A stretch of DNA of 64,000 nucleotides, taken from NCBI GenBank assembly GCA_964468755.1, contig CAYXWH010000002.1, positions 47,320 to 111,319 of the forward strand, written 5' to 3'. The notes under the pieces are model-generated. The model had not been told where the DNA came from and made no database searches. It saw only the letters and a program-made list of their open reading frames with translations. The stretch comes from CAYXWH01 sp964468755. GTDB taxonomy: Bacteria > Chloroflexota > Dehalococcoidia > Dehalococcoidales > RBG-16-60-22. The number at the start of each line of letters is the position of its first letter. The stretch's first letter is position 1. Both the position numbers and the translations under genes were made by a program. Of this stretch, positions 1 to 7,578 are shown in pieces.

Positions 1-564
1 CGGGGTATTCCGGTGGTTCCCGTTCCCGGTCCTTCCGCCATTATTACGGCACTGGCTATCTCCGGATTGGCTACCGACCGGTTCACTTTCCTCGGCTTCA
101 TGCCCCATAAAACCGGCGCCAGAAAACGCGCCCTGGAATCGGTGGCTGATGTTTCAACCACCCTGGTAATTCTGGAAGCGCCCCACCGGATACCGGAGAC
201 ACTGCACGATATCATGCAGATACTGGGCGACCGTAAGCTGGCGGTATGCCGGGAACTGACCAAGCTCCACGAAGAAATTTTCCGGGGCACGGTCAGCCAG
301 GCAATGGAGCACTTTACCCAGCCGAAAGGAGAATTCACCATCGTCATCGAGGGCAAACCGGAGCCAGATAAACCGGAGATGACTGAAGATATCAAACAGC
401 AGCTCTATGAGTTATACCTGTCCGGGGTCAAAGCCAAACAGGCCGTGACCACGCTGGCTGCCAAAACCGGCCTGTCCCGTAAGGAGCTTTACCAGACCTG
501 GCTACGGTTAGATAAAACGTGGGACAGAGCAAATAATCCATGCCGAAACACGGGGAGGAGTTAA
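1..564 (+). CDS. rsmI: 16S rRNA (cytidine1402-2'-O)-methyltransferase RsmI, 5' end outside window
   Basis: The reading frame is open from base 1, so the N-terminal part (roughly 100 residues compared with the usual ~280) lies outside the window. The visible part opens with the family signature GIPVVPVPGPSA, the substrate-pocket loop of tetrapyrrole-methylase-fold enzymes, followed by FLGFMPHK and ILEAPHRIPETL, all typical of RsmI. Known role: SAM-dependent 2'-O-methylation of C1402 in 16S rRNA at the decoding centre. The C-terminus (GVKAKQAVTTLAAKTGLSRKELYQ) is the helical tail usual in this family. A GTG at 13 is inside the conserved core and is not a start. The next gene begins three bases after the stop, so the two are probably co-transcribed. 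Confidence 0.93.
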   Translation, partial: RGIPVVPVPGPSAIITALAISGLATDRFTFLGFMPHKTGARKRALESVADVSTTLVILEAPHRIPETLHDIMQILGDRKLAVCRELTKLHEEIFRGTVSQAMEHFTQPKGEFTIVIEGKPEPDKPEMTEDIKQQLYELYLSGVKAKQAVTTLAAKTGLSRKELYQTWLRLDKTWDRANNPCRNTGRS

Positions 565-567
565 ACT

Positions 568-786
568 ATGCGTCGTGGGTGTATATCTCTAGGCGAAGTC
601 CGATGTGATCAGTGCCAGCGGACTATTCCCTATCCGGAACGTTACCTGATCGTTGATGAGAAGGATGGCATTGAAGATGAAGAGGGAGAGACTCGCCGAT
701 ACTGTATCGAGTGCAGTCTGAACAAGGGCTATGCTCACTATAAAGTGGAGAAAGGTGAGCAAATACTGACCTTTTTCCCGGAGTAA
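568..786 (+). CDS. small zinc-ribbon protein, function unknown
   Basis: 72 residues with two CxxC knuckles (C13/C16 and C46/C49) separated by an acidic stretch (EKDGIEDEEGE). This fits a single structural zinc site of the rubredoxin-knuckle type. No catalytic motif is visible and I do not recognise a named family. It starts 3 bp after rsmI behind GGAGGAG, a strong ribosome binding site, and lies 33 bp before metG, so it sits inside a housekeeping operon. A role in RNA or protein binding is only a guess. Confidence 0.75.
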   Translation: MRRGCISLGEVRCDQCQRTIPYPERYLIVDEKDGIEDEEGETRRYCIECSLNKGYAHYKVEKGEQILTFFPE

Positions 787-819
787 TCTTTGATTTTCAT
801 CCCGGTTTAGGAAACATTC

Positions 820-2502
820 ATGAGAGAAAAAATTTTTATCGGCGTTGCCTGGCCTTATGCCAATGGCTCGCTGCATCTGGGACAGATTGCCGGCGCGTAC
901 CTGCCCGCCGACATCTTTGCCCGCTACCACCGCATCAAAGGGAACGAGGTGCTCATGGTATCCGGCGCCGACCAGCACGGCACGCCGATAACCATCAAGG
1001 CAGAACAGGAAGGGAGAACGCCCGCCGAAATCGCCGCCTACTATCAGGACGAATTCCTCGATTCCTGGCAAAAACTCGGTATATCCTTTGATTTATTTAC
1101 CACCACCGGCACCGCCAATCATGCCGAGGTAACCCAGGATATTTTCCTTACCCTGCTCAACAACGGTTACATTTTCCGCGACACGGTGTCACAGGCATTC
1201 TGTCCTCACTGCCAGCGTTTCCTGCCTGACCGTTATATCAACGGGACCTGCCCTTATTGTCAATCAACCCGGGCTCGAGGCGACCAGTGTGACGACTGTG
1301 GTAAACCGTTGAATCCGGGGGAACTGATTGAGGCGAGATGCTGCATCTGCGACTCGGCTCCCGAATTTCGTGACACCGAGCACTTCTTCCTTAAACTCAG
1401 CGCATTCCAGGACAGGCTTTCCCAATGGGTAAGCCAGCAGGAACTATGGCGCCCGAACGTCTACAGTCTCTCCCGGCGCTATCTCAACGAGGGAATGAAA
1501 GACCGGGCAATTACCCGCGATATCGACTGGGGAATTCCGGTGCCGGTCGCCGGCTTCGAACATAAGCGTATCTATGTATGGTTTGAAGCCGTAATCGGAT
1601 ACTTTTCGGCCAGCAAGGAATGGGCCCGGCAAAACCGGAACGACGAGAAGTGGCGCCCCTTCTGGGAAAAAGACAGTCAGGCCAGGAGCTACTATTTCAT
1701 CGGCAAGGACAATATTCCCTTCCATACCCTCATCTGGCCGGCGATGCTTATGGGCTATAATGATACCCTCAATCTCCCTTATGACGTGCCGGCGAACGAA
1801 TTTTTAACCATCGAGGGAAGAAAACTGTCCACCAGCCAGAACTGGGCAGTCTGGCTACCGGACTACCTCTCGCGCTATGACCCTGACCCGCTGCGTTATA
1901 TCCTCTCCATCAATATGCCGGAGACCGGCGATACCGATTTTTCCTGGCGCGAGTTTGTCCGCCGCAACAATGACGAGCTGGTGGCTACCTATGGTAACCT
2001 GGTCAACAGGGTACTCACCTTCGTCTATAAGAATTTTAACGGGCAATTGCCCACGCATGAAGAGATGGGAACCAGCGGGAACAGTGAAAAAACACCATTG
2101 GAAGTAGATGCCGGTACCGCTTTCAAATCCGTAGCGACAGAGCTTGACCAGTGCCATTTCAAGTCGGCTCTCAATCAAACAATGAGTATCGCCCACCAGG
2201 CTAACCGATTCCTTGAGCAGACATCACCCTGGAAAACAATTAAAGAAGACCGCCAGGCGGCTGCCCGGGCTCTATATAGCACCATTACCGTTATCTCTCA
2301 ATTAAAAACCATGCTTTACCCCTTCCTTCCCTTTAGCTCGCAGAAGGTGCATGAGTACCTTGGTTTTGAAGGCAAAGTAGAGGACTACGGCTGGCAGCTA
2401 CAGACACCGGTGCCCGGACAAAAGCTGCTCAAACCTCAACCGCTGTTCACCAAACTGGATGAAAGCGTGGTAGACGAGGAGGCCAGACGTATTGGAACTT
2501 AA
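820..2502 (+). CDS. metG: methionyl-tRNA synthetase
   Basis: Charges tRNA-Met with methionine in the cytoplasm. The class I Rossmann signature is PYANGSLHLGQ (residues 12-22, HLGQ in place of the textbook HxGH), and the KMSKS loop is KLSTS at 335-339. Between them lies a connective-peptide zinc domain with four CxxC-type knuckles (C128/131, C144/147, C157/160, C175/178), so this is the two-zinc form. At 560 residues it lacks the C-terminal Trbp111-like tRNA-binding domain found in many bacterial enzymes. Its last 11 bases overlap the polyprenyl synthase start, indicating translational coupling. Confidence 0.97.
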   Translation: MREKIFIGVAWPYANGSLHLGQIAGAYLPADIFARYHRIKGNEVLMVSGADQHGTPITIKAEQEGRTPAEIAAYYQDEFLDSWQKLGISFDLFTTTGTANHAEVTQDIFLTLLNNGYIFRDTVSQAFCPHCQRFLPDRYINGTCPYCQSTRARGDQCDDCGKPLNPGELIEARCCICDSAPEFRDTEHFFLKLSAFQDRLSQWVSQQELWRPNVYSLSRRYLNEGMKDRAITRDIDWGIPVPVAGFEHKRIYVWFEAVIGYFSASKEWARQNRNDEKWRPFWEKDSQARSYYFIGKDNIPFHTLIWPAMLMGYNDTLNLPYDVPANEFLTIEGRKLSTSQNWAVWLPDYLSRYDPDPLRYILSINMPETGDTDFSWREFVRRNNDELVATYGNLVNRVLTFVYKNFNGQLPTHEEMGTSGNSEKTPLEVDAGTAFKSVATELDQCHFKSALNQTMSIAHQANRFLEQTSPWKTIKEDRQAAARALYSTITVISQLKTMLYPFLPFSSQKVHEYLGFEGKVEDYGWQLQTPVPGQKLLKPQPLFTKLDESVVDEEARRIGT

Positions 2503-3463
2503 CCAGATTTATCAGTCCATACAGGACGACCTGAATAAGGTCAAGGACGGGATCATTTCCATCAGTGAGATTGATTTCTCATGGCTCTCCGAGCAGCTGC
2601 ACTATGTGGTGAGGAATAGCGGCAAGGGGGTACGGCCGGCGCTTACTCTCCTTACCGGCAAGTTTTACCAGTATGACCTTACCTATCTGCTCCCCATGTC
2701 AGTTTCGGTTGAGCTGATGCACACGGCAACCCTGATTCACGATGATGCTATCGATAATGCCGTAGTCCGCCGTAATCAGCCCACTATCAATACCCTGTGG
2801 GGTAAGGATGTCGCCATACTGATGGGCGACTACCTGTTCGCCAAAGCTGGCGAGTTTGTTGCCGATACCCGGACACCCCGGGTAATCAAGCTCTTCTCAC
2901 AAACGCTGGCAATTATTTCCAGCGGAGAAATAAGCCAGTTCCGCGGAGCTTATAATCTGGAGATGTCCCGGGAAAACTATTTCCCGAGGATAGCCAGCAA
3001 GACAGCTTCACTGTTTGCCCTGGCTACGGAATCCGGCGCCATTCTGAGCCAGGCACCGGAACAAGCGGTTGCCGTGCTACGTGATTACGGCCATAATCTC
3101 GGTATCGCTTTTCAAATTGTCGACGATATCCTGGACTTTATCAGCGACGAAAAAACACTGGGTAAACCGGTGGGCTCAGACCTCACCCAGGGCACCCTCA
3201 CCTTGCCCGCCATGCTCCTTCTGGAACGGTATCCTGACAATAACCCGGTCAGTAGTATTTTTAAGAACAGAGATGACACGGACAGGAAAAGCATGGAAAC
3301 TGCGATTGAAATGGTGCGAAATTCAACAATCGTCGATGATTGCTATCAGGTAGCCTCAGAGTACCGGGCAAAGGCATGCCAGAAACTTCACACTCTACCG
3401 GATAATCCGGTGCGGCAGACGCTGGTTGACCTTGCCGATTACGTTATCAAGCGCAAGGACTAG
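2492..3463 (+). CDS. trans-isoprenyl diphosphate synthase (polyprenyl synthetase)
   Basis: 323 residues, the usual length for a trans-prenyltransferase that elongates allylic diphosphates with IPP for quinone or carrier lipids. The first aspartate-rich motif is DDAID at 84-88 and the second is DDILD at 211-215, both Mg2+-diphosphate ligands. The short three-residue spacing of the first motif is common in octaprenyl/heptaprenyl-type enzymes. The start is a TTG whose ribosome binding site (GAGGAGG near 2475) lies within the end of metG. Product chain length cannot be told from sequence. It converges on moaE with an 8-bp gap. Confidence 0.92.
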   Translation: MELNQIYQSIQDDLNKVKDGIISISEIDFSWLSEQLHYVVRNSGKGVRPALTLLTGKFYQYDLTYLLPMSVSVELMHTATLIHDDAIDNAVVRRNQPTINTLWGKDVAILMGDYLFAKAGEFVADTRTPRVIKLFSQTLAIISSGEISQFRGAYNLEMSRENYFPRIASKTASLFALATESGAILSQAPEQAVAVLRDYGHNLGIAFQIVDDILDFISDEKTLGKPVGSDLTQGTLTLPAMLLLERYPDNNPVSSIFKNRDDTDRKSMETAIEMVRNSTIVDDCYQVASEYRAKACQKLHTLPDNPVRQTLVDLADYVIKRKD

Positions 3464-3471
3464 CCCGGCCA

Positions 3472-3882
3472 TTAACTCTTATCATCGACCCGAACACTGC
3501 CATCCTGATAGGTTTCCGTTTTGCGGGTCGGCAATTTCTCTTTAAACTGGTTAATCGCATACTGGCAGGCGGCGAAGCCTTCTTCGCGGTGTGCCGCCGC
3601 TATCGCGACCACCAGGTTAACCTCGCCTACATTCAACAAACCGATACGATGATAAATAGCCACCCCGTTCAATGGCCATTTCTGTTCCATTGCCTCAGCT
3701 ATCTCTCTCAGCTTGTCAACCGCCCTGCCGTCAGCGTCTTCATATTCCACAGAACGCACTGGCTTGTTGCGGGAATAATCACGAATTACGCCCACATAGC
3801 TGACCACACAGCCACTACTCCCGGTTTTCACTTCGTTGATTACCTGTTCCGCGGAAATCGGCGCGGTCACAATCTTTATCAT
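3472..3882 (-). CDS. moaE: molybdopterin synthase catalytic subunit MoaE
   Basis: 136 residues. MoaE transfers two sulfurs from MoaD thiocarboxylate to precursor Z to make molybdopterin. Visible family features are the N-terminal ITxxPI-like strand, GCVVSYVGVIRD, VEYEDADGRAVDKL, AIYHRIGLLNVGE, AAHREEGFAAC, and the C-terminal FKEKLPTRKTE, where MoaE usually has an IWKKE-type motif carrying the active-site lysine. No moaD is adjacent, so the gene stands alone between two convergent units. Its presence implies molybdo- or tungsto-enzymes, consistent with the molybdopterin oxidoreductase remnant near 21 kb. Confidence 0.9.
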   Translation of the reverse strand: MIKIVTAPISAEQVINEVKTGSSGCVVSYVGVIRDYSRNKPVRSVEYEDADGRAVDKLREIAEAMEQKWPLNGVAIYHRIGLLNVGEVNLVVAIAAAHREEGFAACQYAINQFKEKLPTRKTETYQDGSVRVDDKS

Positions 3883-3959
3883 AATCGTCCCATACTTTCA
3901 TACGGAGAGAAAGTTGGCATGGGGAATTACCCTACCTCAGGTTGGCTAATGAGCTGCGT

Positions 3960-5900
3960 TTAATCAGACGGGGCCGGATTCTGTTCGGGAACAAGGTGTG
4001 GCACTGGCGGTACTGTCTTTGGCTTTGAGTCACGCTCTAGCTCAGCCAGGGGCTCTACCGGTACCGGTTTGGGCTCTTTTTTAGTCTTTCGAGCCCGCTT
4101 TTGGGGAGCAGATTCCTCAAATACTTTCTCCAGTTCCTCACCTTCCAGCGTCTCCCGGGCAATAAGTGTCTTGGCAAGCAACTCCAGCTTTGGCTGGTTA
4201 TCAGTCAAAATATTCCGGGCAGTTTCCTTGGCTCGCTCGATGATACCATGGACTTCCTCATCAATGGCATCAGCTATCTTATCCCCGTAGTCCTTCTGCT
4301 CGGAGATTTCCCGACCCAGAAACACCAGTTCCTGCCGGTCACCAAAAGTCCGCGGCCCCAGTTTATCACTCATCCCGAAGTCAGTTACCATGCGACGGGC
4401 AAGAGACGTCGCCCGCTTGATGTCATCCGAAGCACCGGTCGTTATTTCGTCAAATATGAGCTCCTCGGCGGTATGACCGCCCAGCAGCGTAGCAATCATA
4501 TCCTTGATTTGAGAGCTTGATGTCAGGTAGCGGTCTTCAATGGGAAGCTGTTTGGTATGTCCCAGCGACATGCCCCGGGCTACAATCGAAATCTTGTGAA
4601 CGGGATCGGCATTGGGCAGCATCCGGGCAACGAGGGCATGCCCGGCTTCATGGTAGGCAATGACCTCCTTCTCCTTGAGGCTGATCTTGCGGCTTCTCCG
4701 CTCCGGCCCGGCAATTACCCGGTCTATGGACTCCTCAAATTCCTCCATCCCGATGGATTTCTTGTTTCGCCTGGCCGACAGAATAGCCGCCTCATTTACC
4801 AGATTGGCAAGGTCAGCACCACTGAAACCAACTGTCCCCTTGGCCAGCAACTCCAATTTTACCGATTTATCCAGCGGCTTCCCGTTGGCATGCACCTTGA
4901 GAATAGCCAGTCGGCCATTAATGTCCGGCCGGTCCAGAATCACCCGCCGGTCAAACCGACCGGGACGGAGCAACGCCGGGTCCAGTATGTCCGGCCGGTT
5001 GGTCGCCGCGACGACAATCACGCTGGTGCTGGTATCAAACCCATCCATCTCAACCAGTATCTGGTTGAGTGTCTGCTCACGCTCATCATGGCTGCCACCC
5101 AGTCCGGCACCGCGCTGCCTGCCTACGGCATCAATCTCATCGATAAAGATAATACACGGAGCATTACGCTTGGCCTGTTCAAAAAGGTCACGCACCCGGG
5201 AAGCACCAACCCCCACGAACATCTCGACAAACTCGCTGCCGCTGATGGAAAAGAACGGTACGTCAGCCTGTCCGGCGACCGCCCGCGCCAGTAACGTCTT
5301 ACCCGTACCCGGCGGGCCGATGAGCAAAACCCCCTTGGGGATTCGCGCGCCCAAGGACTGGAATTTCTCCCGTGACTTAAGGAACTCGACCACTTCATAC
5401 AGGTCCTGCTTGGCTTCGTCAACCCCGGCAACATCGTCAAAGGTTACCGTGGTGCGGTTTGCCGGGAACAGACGCGCCCGGCTGCGGCCAAAGCTCATTG
5501 CCTGGCTGTTAGCGCCCCGCGCCTGGCGAAAGAGGAAGAACAGCAAGCTACCGAATATCAGTAACGGCAGCAGGTTCAGCATCAGGCTGCCCCAGTTTAT
5601 CCCTGATGCCCCCTTAATATCAACCACCACTCCCTCCAGGTTCAGCCCCTCAACCTCATAGATACTGGCGTTACTCTCTTTAAACGACTTAAATTCTTCG
5701 CCGGCAACGGTGGTTATCGCCAGCACCTCTTCCTCCACCTCAATCTCAGCTATCTCTTTGTTCTGGGACATGGTTATAACCTGGCTCAAGGGGATTTCCT
5801 CAGGTTTATTGGTGGTGGGAATAATATAGGAAAACAGCGCTACCGCCGCCACCAAGATGGCCAGATATATTAAGGCATTTCTCTTCCAGTTCACTTTCAT
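3960..5900 (-). CDS. ftsH: ATP-dependent zinc metalloprotease FtsH
   Basis: Membrane-anchored AAA+ protease that degrades membrane and regulatory proteins. It has two N-terminal membrane segments (about residues 7-27 and 100-125) flanking a small extracytoplasmic domain, then Walker A GPPGTGKT (~194), Walker B IIFIDEIDAVG, the second region of homology (ATNRPDILDPALLRPGRFDR), and zinc site HEAGH (~417). The tail is a long Pro/Glu/Lys-rich extension. I place the start at the ATG at 5900, preceded by GGGAG at 7-nt spacing; a GTG at 5927 would add nine residues ahead of the first positive/hydrophobic segment. A consensus -10 box (TATAAT, reverse complement of 5944-5949) lies about 37 nt upstream. 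Confidence 0.97.
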   Translation of the reverse strand: MKVNWKRNALIYLAILVAAVALFSYIIPTTNKPEEIPLSQVITMSQNKEIAEIEVEEEVLAITTVAGEEFKSFKESNASIYEVEGLNLEGVVVDIKGASGINWGSLMLNLLPLLIFGSLLFFLFRQARGANSQAMSFGRSRARLFPANRTTVTFDDVAGVDEAKQDLYEVVEFLKSREKFQSLGARIPKGVLLIGPPGTGKTLLARAVAGQADVPFFSISGSEFVEMFVGVGASRVRDLFEQAKRNAPCIIFIDEIDAVGRQRGAGLGGSHDEREQTLNQILVEMDGFDTSTSVIVVAATNRPDILDPALLRPGRFDRRVILDRPDINGRLAILKVHANGKPLDKSVKLELLAKGTVGFSGADLANLVNEAAILSARRNKKSIGMEEFEESIDRVIAGPERRSRKISLKEKEVIAYHEAGHALVARMLPNADPVHKISIVARGMSLGHTKQLPIEDRYLTSSSQIKDMIATLLGGHTAEELIFDEITTGASDDIKRATSLARRMVTDFGMSDKLGPRTFGDRQELVFLGREISEQKDYGDKIADAIDEEVHGIIERAKETARNILTDNQPKLELLAKTLIARETLEGEELEKVFEESAPQKRARKTKKEPKPVPVEPLAELERDSKPKTVPPVPHLVPEQNPAPSD

Positions 5901-6016
5901 ATTGCTACTCCCGGTCACCTCCACCACTTTCCATTGTATCTATATTATACCACACCAGAAAAGAGAAAAAGAAACCTGTCAAGCTGACCACCCAAACCGG
6001 CAAAACCGGTACGCTC

Positions 6017-6070
6017 GAATTTTAGAAAATATTTACATCGGGATGCCCGAAATTTAGATGATATTTACTT
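6017..6070. repeat. pair of 22-bp direct repeats upstream of the response regulator
   Basis: Bases 6017-6038 and 6049-6070 match at 18 of 22 positions (core TTTAG...ATATTTAC) with a 32-bp period, about three helical turns. They lie in the spacer between divergent ftsH and the HD-GYP-type regulator, just upstream of a TATACT -10-like box at 6080-6085 that lacks a good -35. Spacing and position suit an activator binding site, possibly autoregulatory; this is inference. Confidence 0.5.
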
Positions 6071-6129
6071 GGCATGGACTATACTCTCAACCTGAGAAGA
6101 GTAAATAAACTCAAGGAGAGGAGCGACTG

Positions 6130-7188
6130 GTGCTTGAATCCAAGGGGAACGTACTCATTGTCGACGACGAGGAAATTATACGATGGATACTGCACAGGAA
6201 GCTGTCCAAGGAAGGCTACACCTGCGACGAGGCCGGCGACGCTGAACAGGCACTGACCAAACTGAAGGTTGACCCCCGCGAATTGGTCGTTTTGGACATA
6301 AATATGCCCGGTAGAGCCGGCAATGAGCTACTCCCGCAAATACGGACCGCCTTTCCGGAAACAGCCGTTGTCATGGCGAGCGGAGTTACTGACACCAAGG
6401 TCATCGCCCAGTGTATCCGTGATGGCGCTCATGACTATATCTGCAAGCCATTTCGGCTGGAAGAGGTCTTAGTTAGTATTGGCCGGGCGCTGGAAAAGCG
6501 GCGACTGGAACTCCAGATACTGGAATGCCAGAAAAACCTGGGGAACAAGTTCAAGCAACAGGTTACCGAAATACGCAAGCTCTTCCTCAGTGCCATCGAG
6601 ACCCTGGTTGCCTCGCTTGAAGCGGCTGACCCATATACGGCGGGGCATTCCAAAGAAGTCACCGCTATCGCTCTGAACATCGGGCGGCGACTGGAACTTC
6701 CGGCAGAACGGTTGGAAGACCTCAACTGGGGAGCCCTGCTCCACGATGTTGGTAAAATTGCCGTCGACCCGCGCATCCTTAACAAACCGGATAAACTTAA
6801 CCCTGAAGAGTACCGGCACATCATGACTCACGCCGTGGTAGGACCCGGTCTGGTACGCCCGCTGGTCAACAGCAGAGTAGTGGAAATCATCTCCCACCAC
6901 CATGACCGCTACGATGGCAAAGGGCTTGACCAGATCATCGCTGGTGAGGAAATACCACTGGAAGCGAGAATCGTAACTGTCGCCGACGCCTTCAATGCCA
7001 TGATTTCGGACCGGCCCTATCGGGCGGCCATGACTCCTGAAGAAGCCCTTGATGAAGTGAAGAGGAATAGCGGTACTCAATTTGACCCGATGATTGCCAG
7101 CGTACTGCTCGAGATGGCAACCGAAACCCCGCGCAGGTCAAAACCGGCAAATTCGCCGACACCAATCGGGCACAAACCCGGTATGTAA
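6130..7188 (+). CDS. response regulator with HD-GYP-type phosphohydrolase output
   Basis: 352 residues: an N-terminal receiver domain (VLIVDDEEIIR with the acidic pair near residue 15, phospho-acceptor in VVLDINMPG near 56, switch lysine in ICKPF), a short linker, then an HD-GYP-type domain with HDVGK, HAVVGP and HHHDRYDGKG. HD-GYP enzymes hydrolyse cyclic-di-GMP. The signature GYP is not present: the tripeptide region reads GLD, so c-di-GMP hydrolysis is uncertain although the metal-binding His/Asp residues are kept. GTG start chosen for the AAGGAGAGG ribosome site 6114-6121. No partner histidine kinase is adjacent. Confidence 0.88.
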   Translation: MLESKGNVLIVDDEEIIRWILHRKLSKEGYTCDEAGDAEQALTKLKVDPRELVVLDINMPGRAGNELLPQIRTAFPETAVVMASGVTDTKVIAQCIRDGAHDYICKPFRLEEVLVSIGRALEKRRLELQILECQKNLGNKFKQQVTEIRKLFLSAIETLVASLEAADPYTAGHSKEVTAIALNIGRRLELPAERLEDLNWGALLHDVGKIAVDPRILNKPDKLNPEEYRHIMTHAVVGPGLVRPLVNSRVVEIISHHHDRYDGKGLDQIIAGEEIPLEARIVTVADAFNAMISDRPYRAAMTPEEALDEVKRNSGTQFDPMIASVLLEMATETPRRSKPANSPTPIGHKPGM

Positions 7189-7263
7189 TCAGAACCGGTG
7201 CCGTAGCCCCGCATTTATGTCATTTAAATTATCTTCATATGCCCCAAAAAACAGGCAATACTC

Positions 7264-7292
7264 TTGAAATCTTCAATTTCTTGTGATATAGT
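7264..7292 (+). promoter_or_regulatory. sigma-70-type promoter of the TRAP operon leader
   Basis: TTGAAA (7264-7269), a 17-bp spacer and TATAGT (7287-7292). The predicted transcription start near 7299 lies about 24 nt before the leader-peptide ATG. This is one of the best promoter matches in the window. Confidence 0.75.
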
Positions 7293-7322
7293 ATGTCGGA
7301 ATTAGATTTGGGAAATGCGTTT

Positions 7323-7382
7323 ATGCAACTGAACTACTACGCATCATATTACTATTACGCGTATTATTACCATGAGCGCTAA
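7323..7382 (+). CDS. tyrosine-rich leader peptide (attenuation)
   Basis: A 19-codon frame, ATG at 7323 to TAA at 7380, with nine tyrosine codons: residues 5-6, 9-12 and 14-16, ending in HER. It is preceded by a weak GGGA ribosome site at 7310-7313 and by a strong promoter, and followed 70 nt later by an intrinsic terminator. This is the architecture of amino-acid biosynthesis leader peptides such as HisL, PheL and TrpL, here specialised for charged tRNA-Tyr. It is too short for normal gene callers. The chance of nine Tyr in 19 codons in a frame of exactly this placement is very low. I know of no described tyrosine leader in front of a TRAP transporter. Confidence 0.82.
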   Translation: MQLNYYASYYYYAYYYHER

Positions 7383-7463
7383 CAGTGCTCTTGGGGGCTG
7401 GTTGCATAAAAAAGATAAAGCGCACTAAATAAAAAAGAAAACCAAGCAAAAACCCTCCCAAGA
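7374..7463 (+). promoter_or_regulatory. candidate antiterminator and pause hairpin of the tyrosine attenuator
   Basis: Hairpin A pairs 7374-7380 with 7384-7390 (7 bp including one G-U, loop AAC) and overlaps the leader stop codon. A mutually exclusive pairing joins 7389-7397 with 7455-7463 (9 bp including one G-U) and removes the left arm of the terminator. A ribosome stalled on the Tyr codons would cover the 5' arm of hairpin A and free 7389-7397 to form the antiterminator. A separate perfect 9-bp repeat (7321-7329 with 7401-7409) covers the leader start codon. Confidence 0.6.
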
Positions 7464-7476
7464 AGGAGGGTTTTTT
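7449..7476 (+). terminator. intrinsic terminator / attenuator before dctP
   Basis: Stem AAAACCCTCC (7449-7458) with GGAGGGTTTT (7465-7474), loop CAAGAA, followed by further T residues to 7476. It lies 100 bp upstream of the dctP start rather than behind a gene, so it is expected to act as the conditional terminator of the leader transcript. Confidence 0.85.
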
Positions 7477-7578
7477 AATTATAAGGCACCATGGTGAAAA
7501 TTGTGAGCTGAGGTGGTGATACCATGTAGACAGGCAGAGAACAAAATGGAAAATAACAAAAATTTCTGGAGGTGACAT

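Noticed and set aside
3589..3963. 124-codon plus-strand open frame opposite moaE
   Set aside because: It is the antisense of a well-conserved gene, has no ribosome site and no recognisable protein features.
4557..5661. Long plus-strand open frames (245 and 333 codons) opposite ftsH
   Set aside because: They are shadows produced by the codon bias of ftsH, whose motifs are complete on the minus strand.
6469..7080. 203-codon minus-strand frame opposite the HD-GYP-type regulator
   Set aside because: Antisense shadow; the plus-strand product has receiver and HD domains and a good ribosome site.
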